Source: Arcobacter nitrofigilis DSM 7299 (lineage in GTDB: Bacteria; Campylobacterota; Campylobacteria; Campylobacterales; Arcobacteraceae). Taken from it: a stretch of 64,000 nucleotides of DNA. The notes beneath the pieces were generated by a model. That model ran no database searches. It was given only the letters and a program-made list of their open reading frames with translations, and was not told where the DNA came from. Positions 42,738-52,679 of the stretch are shown piece after piece (the stretch's first letter is position 1; every line of letters starts with the position of its first letter). Location of the stretch: contig NC_014166.1 in assembly GCF_000092245.1 (NCBI RefSeq), forward strand, positions 1,178,001 through 1,242,000. Direction: 5' to 3'. A program made the position numbers and the translations under genes.

Positions 42738-45360
42738 AACTTTAGTTTATGAACCAAAAAGTACAGATAATAAATCGATTTCTTTTATTTGGCTTTTACC
42801 ACTTGTTGTTTTAATGATTTTAGGTTGGATTGCTTATGAAAGTTATACTAAAAAAGGTACAAATATAAGTGTTATTTTTAAAAATGCAGAAGATTTAAAA
42901 GAGGGAGTAACACCTTTAGAGTATAAAGGTTTGGTTCTTGGTAAAGTAACTAAAATAGAGATAAATGATTTAAATAGTGTCAAAGTAAATATATTAGTAA
43001 ATAGTGATGTGGCAAAATATGTTGCCATAGAAGGAAGTGGTTTTTGGATAAAAAAACCTACTATCTCTCTTACAAAAGTCTCAGGACTTGGCACTTTACT
43101 AAGCGGAAACAAAATAGAGTTATATCCTAAATATAAAACTTTAAAAGAGTTTGAAAATGCAAAACCTCAATTTGAATTTACAGGATTAGATACCAAACCT
43201 AGTTTATTAGAAGATACTGATGGTTATTATGTAAATATTCTTTCACGAGGGGAAGATTTAATAGAAGTAGAAACACCAATTTTTTATAATAGATTTCAAA
43301 TAGGTGAAATATCATCAAAAGAGTTTAAAGATGGTAAAGTTTACTTAAAAGCATATATTTATCAGAAGTACAAATATTTGGTAAATAGAAGCTCTCAGTT
43401 TATTATGAACAAAGCTTTAAAAGTAAATTTTGGACCAGGTGGATTAAATTTAGAATTTAGTTCTTTATACTCTGCTATTGTAGGAGGAATTACAGTTGAG
43501 ACTCCACAAAAAGATGCGCAAAAAATTAAAGAAGATAAATACTATATTTTAAGTAGTGATAAAAAAGAGTTTATGGAAAGAACACCAATAAATCTAAAAC
43601 TTACAGATGCCAAAGGCATTGGAATAAATACTCTTATTATGTATAAAGGTGTAGAAGTAGGTAAAATCGATGATTTACAACTTACTCAAGATAATATTAT
43701 TGCTAAGGCTTATGTTTACAAAAAATATGATTATCTTCTAAGCGAAAATAGTACTTTTAATATAGAAGAGACAGAAGTTAGTCTAGATGGAGTAAAAAAT
43801 TTAAACTCAATTGTTAGTGGAAATTATTTAACAATCAATTATAAAAAAGGAAAAGCAAAAGACTCCTTTGAGGTATTAAATAATAGTATGGAAAAAGTAG
43901 TTAATGATTTGGTGATTACTTTAAAAGCTCAAAATCTAAATTCAATAACAAAAAATAGTAAATTGTATTTTAAAAATATTCCTATAGGAAAAGTTTTAGA
44001 TTACTCTTTATCTAGTGATTTAAAACATGTAAATATCTCACTTTTAGTAAAGAAAAAATACAAAAAGCTAATAAATAATAAATCACTTTTTTATGATATG
44101 AGTTCTAAATTATTAGAACTTAAAAATTTAGATTTAGATATAAATTATGCAGGAATAAAACCATTAATAGACGGGGGAATAGCAATTGTAGAAGTTGATA
44201 GAAAAGCAAAAAGTACTAAAAAAAGTTTTAAATTATATAATTCATATAAAGATGTTCAAACTCTTAAAAGAGAGTATAGTCATGGGTCATATTTAAATGC
44301 AGATTTTGATAATAGTTTTAATTTAAAAGTAAATGAAGCAATAAGTTATAAAAACCAAGAGATAGGTTTTGTAAAATCAATTAATTTTGGTGAAAATAGA
44401 TCAAAAGTAAAACTTTTTATTTATAAAAAATATATGAAGTATATAAGTAAAAAAAGTAGATTTTATAAAAAAGATGCTATCAAACTTGATGCAACAATGG
44501 GTGGAGTATTATTTGAACTAGATAATTTCTCTTCATTACTATTTGGTTCTTTAGAACTTGATAATAGTGCCACAACTACTTTCCCAAAATATAAAATATA
44601 CTCTTCATCAGATGCAATGAAAAACTTTACAAATACTCTTTCAATACTTTTTGATGATGTTGAAGGTGTTCGACCACAATTTTCAAAATTAAATTATAAA
44701 GGTGTAGATATAGGAAAAGTATCTAATATCATCTTAACACCTCAAAATAAAGTTTTAGTAAAAGTCCAAGTATTTAAAAACTATGATAGATTTTCAAAAG
44801 AAGGGACAATTTTTTATCTAAAAAAACCAAAAGTTAGTTTAACTGAAGTGAAAAATGTAGGCTCAACAATTTTACCAGTAGATATTGGTGTAATAGCTAG
44901 CAGTCAAAGAAGTTTTCAAAATAATTTTAGTGGTTATGATAGTTTAGAAGATGTTAAAAAAGTAGATAATGGAGAGATATTAAAAGTAGTATCATCAAAA
45001 CCAACAGTAGTAAATGAAGATGCTCCAATTTATTATAAAAATGTAGAAATAGGAAAAGTAAATAAAATAAATCTAAATAGTGATGGAACACAGACAATAA
45101 TCTCTTGTCTAATATATAATCAATACAAGCATCTTATTAGAAAAAACTCTACTTTCCATGATATAAGTGGTTTCAAAATGAAGTTTTCTATATTTACCGG
45201 TACTGAGATAAAAACAAATACAGTAACTTCAATATTAAAAGGTGGTCTTTTAGTTATAACCCCCTATAAGTATTCAGAAGTTGCAAATACTAATGACATC
45301 TTCACTTTAAAAAAGGAGTTGAAAGAGGATTGGCAAGATATAAATCCAAGTATTAAATAA
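42718..45360 (+). CDS. Seven-MCE-domain LetB/YebT-like lipid transport protein
   Basis: An 880-residue protein with one N-terminal membrane helix (WLLPLVVLMILGWIAYESY) and seven MCE repeats. Each repeat has a core like LEYKGLVLGKVTKIE, IFYNRFQIGEISS, IMYKGVEVGKIDDL, LYFKNIPIGKVLDY, ISYKNQEIGFVKSI, LNYKGVDIGKVSNI and IYYKNVEIGKVNKI. Seven repeats match E. coli LetB (877 residues), a tunnel that spans the periplasm, rather than PqiB (three repeats). It starts at ATG 42718 inside the LetA second-half gene. It should carry phospholipids between inner and outer membrane. Confidence 0.92.
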   Translation: MSEEKIETLVYEPKSTDNKSISFIWLLPLVVLMILGWIAYESYTKKGTNISVIFKNAEDLKEGVTPLEYKGLVLGKVTKIEINDLNSVKVNILVNSDVAKYVAIEGSGFWIKKPTISLTKVSGLGTLLSGNKIELYPKYKTLKEFENAKPQFEFTGLDTKPSLLEDTDGYYVNILSRGEDLIEVETPIFYNRFQIGEISSKEFKDGKVYLKAYIYQKYKYLVNRSSQFIMNKALKVNFGPGGLNLEFSSLYSAIVGGITVETPQKDAQKIKEDKYYILSSDKKEFMERTPINLKLTDAKGIGINTLIMYKGVEVGKIDDLQLTQDNIIAKAYVYKKYDYLLSENSTFNIEETEVSLDGVKNLNSIVSGNYLTINYKKGKAKDSFEVLNNSMEKVVNDLVITLKAQNLNSITKNSKLYFKNIPIGKVLDYSLSSDLKHVNISLLVKKKYKKLINNKSLFYDMSSKLLELKNLDLDINYAGIKPLIDGGIAIVEVDRKAKSTKKSFKLYNSYKDVQTLKREYSHGSYLNADFDNSFNLKVNEAISYKNQEIGFVKSINFGENRSKVKLFIYKKYMKYISKKSRFYKKDAIKLDATMGGVLFELDNFSSLLFGSLELDNSATTTFPKYKIYSSSDAMKNFTNTLSILFDDVEGVRPQFSKLNYKGVDIGKVSNIILTPQNKVLVKVQVFKNYDRFSKEGTIFYLKKPKVSLTEVKNVGSTILPVDIGVIASSQRSFQNNFSGYDSLEDVKKVDNGEILKVVSSKPTVVNEDAPIYYKNVEIGKVNKINLNSDGTQTIISCLIYNQYKHLIRKNSTFHDISGFKMKFSIFTGTEIKTNTVTSILKGGLLVITPYKYSEVANTNDIFTLKKELKEDWQDINPSIK

Positions 45361-45431
45361 GTTTATTAGATTTTTATTAATAAAAAAAGAAAAGATTGGG
45401 TTAAGAGTAATAATTGTAGAATATTTTTATC

Positions 45432-45452
45432 AAAGGAAAATTTTTTTCCTTT
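45432..45452. promoter_or_regulatory. Inverted repeat upstream of katA
   Basis: AAAGGAAAA and TTTTCCTTT form a nine-bp perfect stem around a three-base loop, 20 bases before the katA start. It may be a regulator site (PerR control of katA is known in Campylobacter, but this is not its described box) or an mRNA hairpin next to the ribosome site. Confidence 0.4.
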
Positions 45453-45471
45453 ATAATCAAAAGGATAAAAT

Positions 45472-46899
45472 ATGAAAAAAATTATGACTACAACAGCTGG
45501 AAATCCAATCTCGGATAACCAAAATTCAATGACAGCAGGTGAGAGAGGTCCTGTACTTATACAAGATTATCAATTAATAGAAAAACTTGCCCATCAAAAT
45601 AGAGAAAGAATCCCTGAACGGGTTGTTCATGCAAAAGGAAGCGGTGCTTTTGGTGAACTAGTTATTACAGAAGATATCTCTAAATATACAAAAGCAAAAG
45701 TTTTACAAAAGGGTGAAAGTACTAGATTATTACTTAGATTCTCAACAGTTGCTGGAGAAAAAGGTGCAGCAGATGCTGAAAGAGATGTAAGAGGTTTTGC
45801 TTTAAAGTTTTATACAAAAGAGGGAAATTGGGATTTAGTTGGAAATAATACTCCTGTATTTTTTATCCGTGATGCTTATAAATTTCCTGATTTTATTCAC
45901 ACTCAAAAAAGACATCCACAATCAAATCTAAGAAGTAATACAGCAGCTTGGGATTTTTGGTCACTTAGCCCTGAGAGCTTACACCAAGTAACAATTTTGA
46001 TGTCAGATAGAGGATTACCAAAATCATATAGACATGTGAATGGATACGGTTCTCACACTTATAGTTTAATCAATGCTCAAGGTGAAAGATTTTGGGTGAA
46101 ATTTCACTTTAAAACTAAACAAGGTATTGAAACAATTACAAACAAAGAAGCAGAAGCAATAGTTGCAAAAGATAGAGAATCAAATCAAAGAGATTTATTT
46201 GAAAATATAGAAAAAGAAAACTATCCAAAATGGAGCTTTGAAATTCAAATTATGACAGATGAAGATGCAAAATATTGTTCATTTAATCCATTTGATTTAA
46301 CAAAAGTTTGGCCACATAGTGATTATCCTATGATAAAAGTAGGAGAAATGACATTAAATGAAAATCCTAAAAACTATTTCAATGAGATAGAACAAGCGTC
46401 ATTTTCACCATCAAATATTGTTCCAGGTATTAGTTTCTCACCTGATAAGATGTTACAAGCTAGAATCTTCTCTTATCCTGATGCTCATAGATATAGAGTA
46501 GGAACACATTATGAAATGTTGCCAGTAAACAGACCAATAGTAGATGTAAATACTTACCATGCAGATGGAAGTATGAATTATGAAGTAAAAGAAGTAACAG
46601 ATGCATATTATGAACCAAATAGTTTTAATGGACCAGTTGAAGATAAATCATTTTCAGAACCAGCATTTAATGTAGGCGACAGTGCTGATAGATATGACCA
46701 TAGAGTAGGAAATGATGACTTTACACAAGTAACGGCACTTTTTAATTTGATGAGTGATAATCAAAAAGAACAACTATTTAATAATATCGCTGAAGCTATG
46801 GATGGGGTTCCAAGTGAGATTGTAAATAGACAACTTGCACTTTTTGAAAAAGTACATTCAGATTATAGTGCAGGGGTTAAAAAAGCATTAGGAATTTAA
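45472..46899 (+). CDS. katA: Catalase KatA
   Basis: A 475-residue clade-3 haem catalase that breaks down hydrogen peroxide. Visible residues: catalytic His53 in [12 protein letters not shown], the Asn region [12 protein letters not shown], and the haem-ligand Tyr motif [14 protein letters not shown] near residue 340. Length is that of small-subunit catalases. No signal peptide, so cytoplasmic. It is followed after one base by an ankyrin-repeat gene, as in Campylobacter. Confidence 0.97.
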   Translation: MKKIMTTTAGNPISDNQNSMTAGERGPVLIQDYQLIEKLAHQNRERIPERVVHAKGSGAFGELVITEDISKYTKAKVLQKGESTRLLLRFSTVAGEKGAADAERDVRGFALKFYTKEGNWDLVGNNTPVFFIRDAYKFPDFIHTQKRHPQSNLRSNTAAWDFWSLSPESLHQVTILMSDRGLPKSYRHVNGYGSHTYSLINAQGERFWVKFHFKTKQGIETITNKEAEAIVAKDRESNQRDLFENIEKENYPKWSFEIQIMTDEDAKYCSFNPFDLTKVWPHSDYPMIKVGEMTLNENPKNYFNEIEQASFSPSNIVPGISFSPDKMLQARIFSYPDAHRYRVGTHYEMLPVNRPIVDVNTYHADGSMNYEVKEVTDAYYEPNSFNGPVEDKSFSEPAFNVGDSADRYDHRVGNDDFTQVTALFNLMSDNQKEQLFNNIAEAMDGVPSEIVNRQLALFEKVHSDYSAGVKKALGI

Positions 46900-46900
46900 T

Positions 46901-47383
46901 ATGGAAGTTTCTTTTGAAGAGCAAAAAAGGTATGAAGAACTTCAAGTTATGGCATTGGAGTTTGCAAGACGCGGGCAAACAGAAGATTTAAAAGCTATGC
47001 TTGATGTTGGTATGCCTATAAATTTGTGTGATCATAAAGGTAATACCTTACTTATGTTAGCTTCATATAATGGTAATCTTGGAACAACTAGAATGCTTAT
47101 TGATTTAGGTGCACAAGTTGACAAAAAAAATGATAGGGGACAAACACCACTTGCAGGTGTTTGTTTTAAGGGTTATTTGGAAATAGTAAAAGAGTTAGTA
47201 AGTTCAGGTGCAAATATTTATGAAAATAATGGAATGGGAACAACACCTATAATGTTTGCTTCTATGTTTGGAAACTATGAGATTGTTAAGTATTTAAATT
47301 CTCAAAATAGTAGTTTCAAATCTAAACTTTACTTAGCTATTTCAAAACTGTTTTCTTTAGTAAAAGGGTTATTTAAAAAATAA
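46901..47383 (+). CDS. Ankyrin-repeat protein next to katA (Cj1386-like)
   Basis: A 160-residue protein with about four ankyrin repeats (DHKGNTLLMLASYNGNLGTT, DRGQTPLAGVCFKGYLEIVK, GMGTTPIMFASMFGNYEIVK). In Campylobacter jejuni the katA-adjacent ankyrin protein Cj1386 is needed for haem loading of the catalase, and the gene order here is the same, so I infer the same role. It starts one base after the katA stop; no ribosome site of its own is prominent, suggesting coupling. Confidence 0.88.
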   Translation: MEVSFEEQKRYEELQVMALEFARRGQTEDLKAMLDVGMPINLCDHKGNTLLMLASYNGNLGTTRMLIDLGAQVDKKNDRGQTPLAGVCFKGYLEIVKELVSSGANIYENNGMGTTPIMFASMFGNYEIVKYLNSQNSSFKSKLYLAISKLFSLVKGLFKK

Positions 47384-47404
47384 GAGGATTTGACCTCTTA
47401 TTTT
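47377..47404. terminator. Shared bidirectional terminator (ankyrin gene / ciaB)
   Basis: AAAATAAGAGG and CCTCTTATTTT form an 11-bp stem with a six-base loop. The stop codons of both convergent genes lie within it. Confidence 0.82.
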
Positions 47405-49272
47405 ATATAGTTGCTTTTTTTATCACTTGTATCTAATTCTTGACCAATCTCTTTGTATCTTGCAAAATAGTGTTTTACAAAGTCATTTATATTTTCATCT
47501 ATTGGCATAAAGTATTTTCCATCTTTTTTAGCAAAATTATTTAAAAATTGTGTTGCATCTTTTTTATCTAAATAGTGTTTTGCTAAGTCTGTATAAATCT
47601 TGATATACCAAGTTTTTAATTTCTCAAACTTTTCATCACTTAAATCTATGCTTAGTTTTTCATTTTCCCAAGATAGAACTTGTGATTCAAATAGACCATT
47701 TAAGTGAATCAACCCTTCACAATAATAAGGCTGTACTTCATCAACTTCCATCCAACCTATAAGTCCAACAGCTCTTTTAACACTATCAATTAAAACTTGT
47801 CTTTGAAGATGTTTTTCATCGCTGTCAAGGTCAAGGAAAAATGAGATAAGTCCACCAGTTGTAGCTTTGAACTCTTCTATATTCTTGAAGTTTCCTGTTT
47901 TATTCATCACTGATTCTGTTTCATCATCGCACCATAAAATATGTCCATACTCATGTCCAATGGTTGTTATGTCATAAACTTGATGCCAAGATGTTGTTTC
48001 ATTAAATAAGAACTTTCTATCTTCACTTAAAAATTCATTCCCAAATATTTCAGCACTTAAACGTAAAAATGGCTTAGCACGACTAGTTTGTAAAATCTCA
48101 TCTGCAAAAGCAAAGATTTTTTTACCTTCTTCCTTTGATACTATTTCATCATTTGGTACAACTTGTGCTGAAAAAAGTCCATTTAATTCTGCACCAAAGA
48201 ATATTGCTGGTCGACCAATATATAGTTGAACCTTATCTAAAGATTTTAGAGAAAAGGCATAAATGTTTTTATAAGAAGAGTTTTCTTCAAATGTAGAAAA
48301 TATATTTGCAAAAGCTGATTTTATTTTATTTACTCTATGGTCATTTTGTGCAAATTCTGGGTTTGTAAATCTTATATCCCACTCTAATGCAACCGCTTTT
48401 CTAAAGTGGTCTTCATAGTATTCAAGTGGATGTCCTATTTGAATTGGTGATTTTATTTTCATCCAAGCTCTATCCACATTCGCCCATCTTTCTACTAGTG
48501 AGTTCTCTTTAGTTTCTGAAAAGGCTAAGATAAGTGATTGGATATATAAAATATAATCCCACTTATGACCAAAGACATCATCTTCATACTCTAGTAAATT
48601 TTCTTCAAAAGCTTCAAGGGCATTTATCACTTCTGTTGTTTGTTTTTTAAAAGCTTTTATATAGGCTTGATTTTCATATCCATCATCTTTTTTTACTAAT
48701 GCTGAGTATGATCTATCAGCTATCATTGAGTTATGTCCCAAATCAAACAAGGAGTTACTCTCTAGATAATCAAAAACTTTCTCTTCATCACCATCAAATT
48801 TTGCTAAGAGTTCTTTATTTATACCATTAATTATATGTGCTGTCCAAGAGCTTTGCCATGATGACATTTTGATTCCCACATTATAAACCCCTTGAAAGAT
48901 AGCTTGATAAAATGGAGTTAAAAGATTATTATCTTTTATATAATCAAGGGTTCTTTTGTGTTTGTTATGCCAAAATTCTTTTACAAAAAGGTATGCCTTT
49001 TCTTGTAATTCTATAACTTCTTTCTCATCAAGTTCAAGCTTTTTTAATACTTGTACTAAAGAATCATCTCTAAGATTTACTATTCTAGTAACTAGTGCAT
49101 ATCTTAAGTCTTCACTCATTTGTAAGTCTAAGCTATTTGCAAAATCATCGATAAGAGTTAATTTGTCGTATTGTTTATCTTCTAACGCTGATACTAATTT
49201 GTTTACTTCATTTTTTTGAGTGTTTAAATATTCATAGATTTTTTTTGAATCTTTTAAAAACTGTTCATTCAT
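47398..49272 (-). CDS. ciaB: CiaB (Campylobacter invasion antigen B homologue), zinc-peptidase-like
   Basis: A 624-residue protein. The central segment WANVDRAWMKIKSPIQIGHP is one I recognise from Arcobacter ciaB, and length and layout agree with CiaB (about 610 residues in Campylobacter). The C-terminal half has a zinc-peptidase motif HEYGH (residues 440-444) with a downstream NIEEFKATTGG, as in gluzincin peptidases. No signal peptide. In Campylobacter CiaB has been reported as a secreted invasion protein; the peptidase motif suggests it is also or mainly a cytoplasmic M3-like peptidase. Transcribed alone. Confidence 0.9.
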   Translation of the reverse strand: MNEQFLKDSKKIYEYLNTQKNEVNKLVSALEDKQYDKLTLIDDFANSLDLQMSEDLRYALVTRIVNLRDDSLVQVLKKLELDEKEVIELQEKAYLFVKEFWHNKHKRTLDYIKDNNLLTPFYQAIFQGVYNVGIKMSSWQSSWTAHIINGINKELLAKFDGDEEKVFDYLESNSLFDLGHNSMIADRSYSALVKKDDGYENQAYIKAFKKQTTEVINALEAFEENLLEYEDDVFGHKWDYILYIQSLILAFSETKENSLVERWANVDRAWMKIKSPIQIGHPLEYYEDHFRKAVALEWDIRFTNPEFAQNDHRVNKIKSAFANIFSTFEENSSYKNIYAFSLKSLDKVQLYIGRPAIFFGAELNGLFSAQVVPNDEIVSKEEGKKIFAFADEILQTSRAKPFLRLSAEIFGNEFLSEDRKFLFNETTSWHQVYDITTIGHEYGHILWCDDETESVMNKTGNFKNIEEFKATTGGLISFFLDLDSDEKHLQRQVLIDSVKRAVGLIGWMEVDEVQPYYCEGLIHLNGLFESQVLSWENEKLSIDLSDEKFEKLKTWYIKIYTDLAKHYLDKKDATQFLNNFAKKDGKYFMPIDENINDFVKHYFARYKEIGQELDTSDKKSNYIK

Positions 49273-49539
49273 TATAAAACCTTTTTTGTAGTTTGAAGGA
49301 TTTTACCTAAAAATGCTTTTAGAAGAATTAATAATTTTAAATTATAGTGTTAATTTTTTTTATAATCTATGCTTCTTTTCCCATAATTAGGGCAAAAGTT
49401 GAGTTTTTTGTGGTGTTGTAATATAAAGCAAGCCAATGAATATAATCAATATTTTTGAATAAACTAGTTATTGTCAAAGTGGTTTTAAGATATAATCTGA
49501 TTTATATCAAAAGTAGGCATTATTTTAAAAGGATTATAT

Positions 49540-52500
49540 GTGGTTTTTATTTGTTCACGTTTTAGAATTCTAAAAGGTGTTAAAATCAGTTTAATAATTA
49601 CTTTGATTTTTAATTCTACTACCTTGACTTTTGCCGCACCAACAGGAGGTGTTGTTACTTCAGGGGCTGCAAGTATTAATCAAAATGGAACTGTAACAAA
49701 TATCAATCAAACATCTAATAAAGCAACTATAAATTGGCAGAACTTTTCTATTAGAACAAATGAAACAGTTAATTTTAATCAACCAAACTCTAGTTCTATT
49801 ACACTAAATAGAGTTGTTGGAAATGAAAAATCTATCATAAATGGTGCATTAAATGCAAATGGACAAGTTTGGATACTTAATTCAAATGGTGTTTTATTTG
49901 GTAAAAATGCAAGTATTAACACAAGTGGCTTATTAGCTACAACCGCAGAACTTTCAGATAAAGATTTTAATGTAGGAAATTATAATTTCAAAAATGCAAC
50001 AGCAAACTCAATAATAAACCAAGGAACAATTGAAATAATAAATAATGGTTCAGTGATACTAGCTTCAAATGAAGTTGTAAATGATGGAACAATTAAGGCT
50101 GTAAAAGGAAGTGTTCACTTAGTTGGATCTGACTCTTATTCAATTAATCTAAATGGAAATTCATTAGTTGATCTTAGAGTAGATAAAGGTGTACTTGATG
50201 CAATGGTTTCAAATTCTGGAAAAATTATTGCTGATGGAGGGAAAATTTATCTAACAACAAATGCTGTTGATGAATTATTAAAAGGAGTTGTAAACAATAC
50301 TGGTATTGTTGAGGCAAATAGTATTGATGATATAACAGGACATGTAGAGATCTTTGCACATGGCGGTGAAGCTTTAATTGATGGAATTATTAATGCAAAA
50401 GGTGGTTTTATTGAAACTTCTGGTAAAAAAATCAAATTTTCAGATACATTTTCTATCAATGCAGGAAAAGGTGGTACTTGGCTTATTGATCCCAATAATA
50501 TAAAAATTGTATCTGATGCAACAGCAGAATCAAATGTAGACTCAAAGGTAGACTCATCAGGGGCACCATTATATACATCATTAGATGATACAACTATTTT
50601 ACGTGCATCTACAGTTGAAAGTCAATTAAATAATGGAACTAATGTGATTGTTGAAACAGGTGAATCTGGAACAAATTCGCAAGATGGAGATATCTTTCTT
50701 ACAACAAGTATCAATAAAACTTCAGGTGCAGATGCAACTTTAACTTTAAAGGCACATAGAAATATATTTTTTGCAGATGATTATCAAACCCCAACATCAT
50801 TTGGTAGTATTTCAAGTACAAGTAATAAACTAAATGTAGTTTTATGGTCTGATAGTGATGGAAATAATGATGGTTCAATCTGGTTACCTGAAGGTTCAAG
50901 TATTTCATCAAAGGGTGGACATGTTTGGTTAGGTGGGGGTTCTGGTTCTTCAACATGGAATGGCTTAACAGTTGGAAACTCTTATGCTGTTGGTAGTGAT
51001 TTTTCTTCTTCTGAGGGAAATGCAATATCAAGAGGTGTTGCAATAAATGGAAATATTTTTGCTGATGGAGATAGCTTTGGTGGAGATATTTTTATAAAAG
51101 GACTAGCTAGTAGATCAAGTCATTATAGTAGCGCTAGAGGAGTTTCTATATCAGGTTCTGTAACAACAAACTATGATGGAAATATAAGTATAGAAGGTAA
51201 AGCAAAAGGTGGTTCTGATGCTGTAGCTATTGGAGATACTTCTTCTGCTTTAACTGATGGATCAGCTATTTTAAGAGTTAACAATGGAACTATTTTTATA
51301 AATGGATATTCAAATCAAGGAAAAGCTTCAAGTGATTCTATTTATTTGAATAATAAGTCTTATATAGAAAGTACAGGAACAGGAACACTAATAATAGATG
51401 CGAATGATGATGAAATATCTGCCGATTCTACTTCATATATTAAAATTGCTAACTTATTGTTAAAAAATGGTTTCACTACAACGTTAACTAATTCTAATAA
51501 TGACATTGAAACACTAGCTGCTACAGGTATGACATCTTTAACATATAGCGATTCAAGTGCAATTACAATAGGTACAGTAAATGGAGTTAGTGGAATAACA
51601 GCTAATGGTGATGTTAATCTTTTTGCTTCTGATATTTTTGTTAATAAACCTATTTCAAATGGTTCAAATATTTTAAATTTGAATGCTACAGGAGGTATAT
51701 ATTATAATTCAGATAAATCTGAAAATAAAGAATCTAAAAATACAGATAATTCGCATTCAATTAATGCAAACAGTTATTATACAATTAAAGATTTTCCGAA
51801 TTTTGATAATATAAATAATAAATCAATATCTTCAGTTGATAATTTAGTTGATTTATCTAATATTGAAGAAAATGATATATATCCAGAATTAAGCACTCCT
51901 AATAAGGTTTTGCCTAAAGATACAACAGAAAAAAATATAAATTCAAGTGAAAAATTAACAGAACAAAGTACAAATTCAAGTAAGCAAAGTGAAAGTTCAA
52001 GTAAAAATGTAACAGAACAAAAAAAAGATCCAATGGTTTTAAATAGGGAGTCTAATACAAATTCAATTGAACAGAATAGTAACTCTAGCAGTATAGTTGA
52101 AAATTCAAAAGAAAATTCAAAAGAACAAGAAACAGATTCAAGTGAAGAAACTAAAGATTCAACTAAGACAAGTGAAAGTTCAAATTATGAGACAACAGAA
52201 GAAAATGAAATCCAGTTAGGTGATGCACAAATAGAAATAGATGTTGATGGAAATGGAAAAATAGTATATAGTAAATCTCAAATTGAAGTAAGAGTTAAAA
52301 ATAATGGGAAGTTAGTTTTCTCAAATAACTCAAAAGATGTACTAGAAACAGTAGGGCTATCTATTAAAGATGGATCATTAGTAAATGATAAAATAAAGAT
52401 TGTCCTTATCGATAAAAAAACTACTTCTAAATATAGTGCAACTTTATTAGATGGTAGTTTTCTTCCTAAGTATTTAGTACTTAATCCAAAAACAGGAGAA

Positions 52501-52605
52501 ATTAATGGGATTTTACCAAAAGATATACATAAACTTGGGATTAATATAAAAGCTATGGGTAAAGATAAAACAATTAGAATTTTAAGTTTAAAAATCAAGT
52601 TTTAA
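49540..52605 (+). CDS. Two-partner-secretion (filamentous haemagglutinin-like) exoprotein
   Basis: A 1021-residue surface or secreted protein. After an extended signal peptide (about 1-33, ending LTFAAP) comes a TPS domain (about 34-300) with NFNQPNSSSITLNRVVG and VWILNSNGVLFG, followed by a beta-helix-rich passenger. Residues about 725-885 are a low-complexity Ser/Asn/Glu/Lys region. The last 130 residues resemble a bacterial Ig-like/He_PIG domain (LVLNPKTGEINGILPKD). Start is GTG with AAGGA upstream. The outer-membrane partner (TpsB) is not in the window. Probably an adhesin or biofilm matrix protein. Confidence 0.88.
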   Translation: MVFICSRFRILKGVKISLIITLIFNSTTLTFAAPTGGVVTSGAASINQNGTVTNINQTSNKATINWQNFSIRTNETVNFNQPNSSSITLNRVVGNEKSIINGALNANGQVWILNSNGVLFGKNASINTSGLLATTAELSDKDFNVGNYNFKNATANSIINQGTIEIINNGSVILASNEVVNDGTIKAVKGSVHLVGSDSYSINLNGNSLVDLRVDKGVLDAMVSNSGKIIADGGKIYLTTNAVDELLKGVVNNTGIVEANSIDDITGHVEIFAHGGEALIDGIINAKGGFIETSGKKIKFSDTFSINAGKGGTWLIDPNNIKIVSDATAESNVDSKVDSSGAPLYTSLDDTTILRASTVESQLNNGTNVIVETGESGTNSQDGDIFLTTSINKTSGADATLTLKAHRNIFFADDYQTPTSFGSISSTSNKLNVVLWSDSDGNNDGSIWLPEGSSISSKGGHVWLGGGSGSSTWNGLTVGNSYAVGSDFSSSEGNAISRGVAINGNIFADGDSFGGDIFIKGLASRSSHYSSARGVSISGSVTTNYDGNISIEGKAKGGSDAVAIGDTSSALTDGSAILRVNNGTIFINGYSNQGKASSDSIYLNNKSYIESTGTGTLIIDANDDEISADSTSYIKIANLLLKNGFTTTLTNSNNDIETLAATGMTSLTYSDSSAITIGTVNGVSGITANGDVNLFASDIFVNKPISNGSNILNLNATGGIYYNSDKSENKESKNTDNSHSINANSYYTIKDFPNFDNINNKSISSVDNLVDLSNIEENDIYPELSTPNKVLPKDTTEKNINSSEKLTEQSTNSSKQSESSSKNVTEQKKDPMVLNRESNTNSIEQNSNSSSIVENSKENSKEQETDSSEETKDSTKTSESSNYETTEENEIQLGDAQIEIDVDGNGKIVYSKSQIEVRVKNNGKLVFSNNSKDVLETVGLSIKDGSLVNDKIKIVLIDKKTTSKYSATLLDGSFLPKYLVLNPKTGEINGILPKDIHKLGINIKAMGKDKTIRILSLKIKF

Positions 52606-52679
52606 AGTGTATTTAAATAGTTATAATATGTACTGCTAAATTGTTAATAAAAAAGTAAATTTAAAAAGAGGATTTAAAT

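Noticed and set aside
45452-45457. TATAAT just before katA
   Set aside because: Transcription from it would begin within the ribosome site, so it is unlikely to be the main promoter.
50711-51043. Antisense frame within the TPS exoprotein gene, His/Leu-rich
   Set aside because: Composition is the mirror of the Ser/Asn-rich gene; no independent support.
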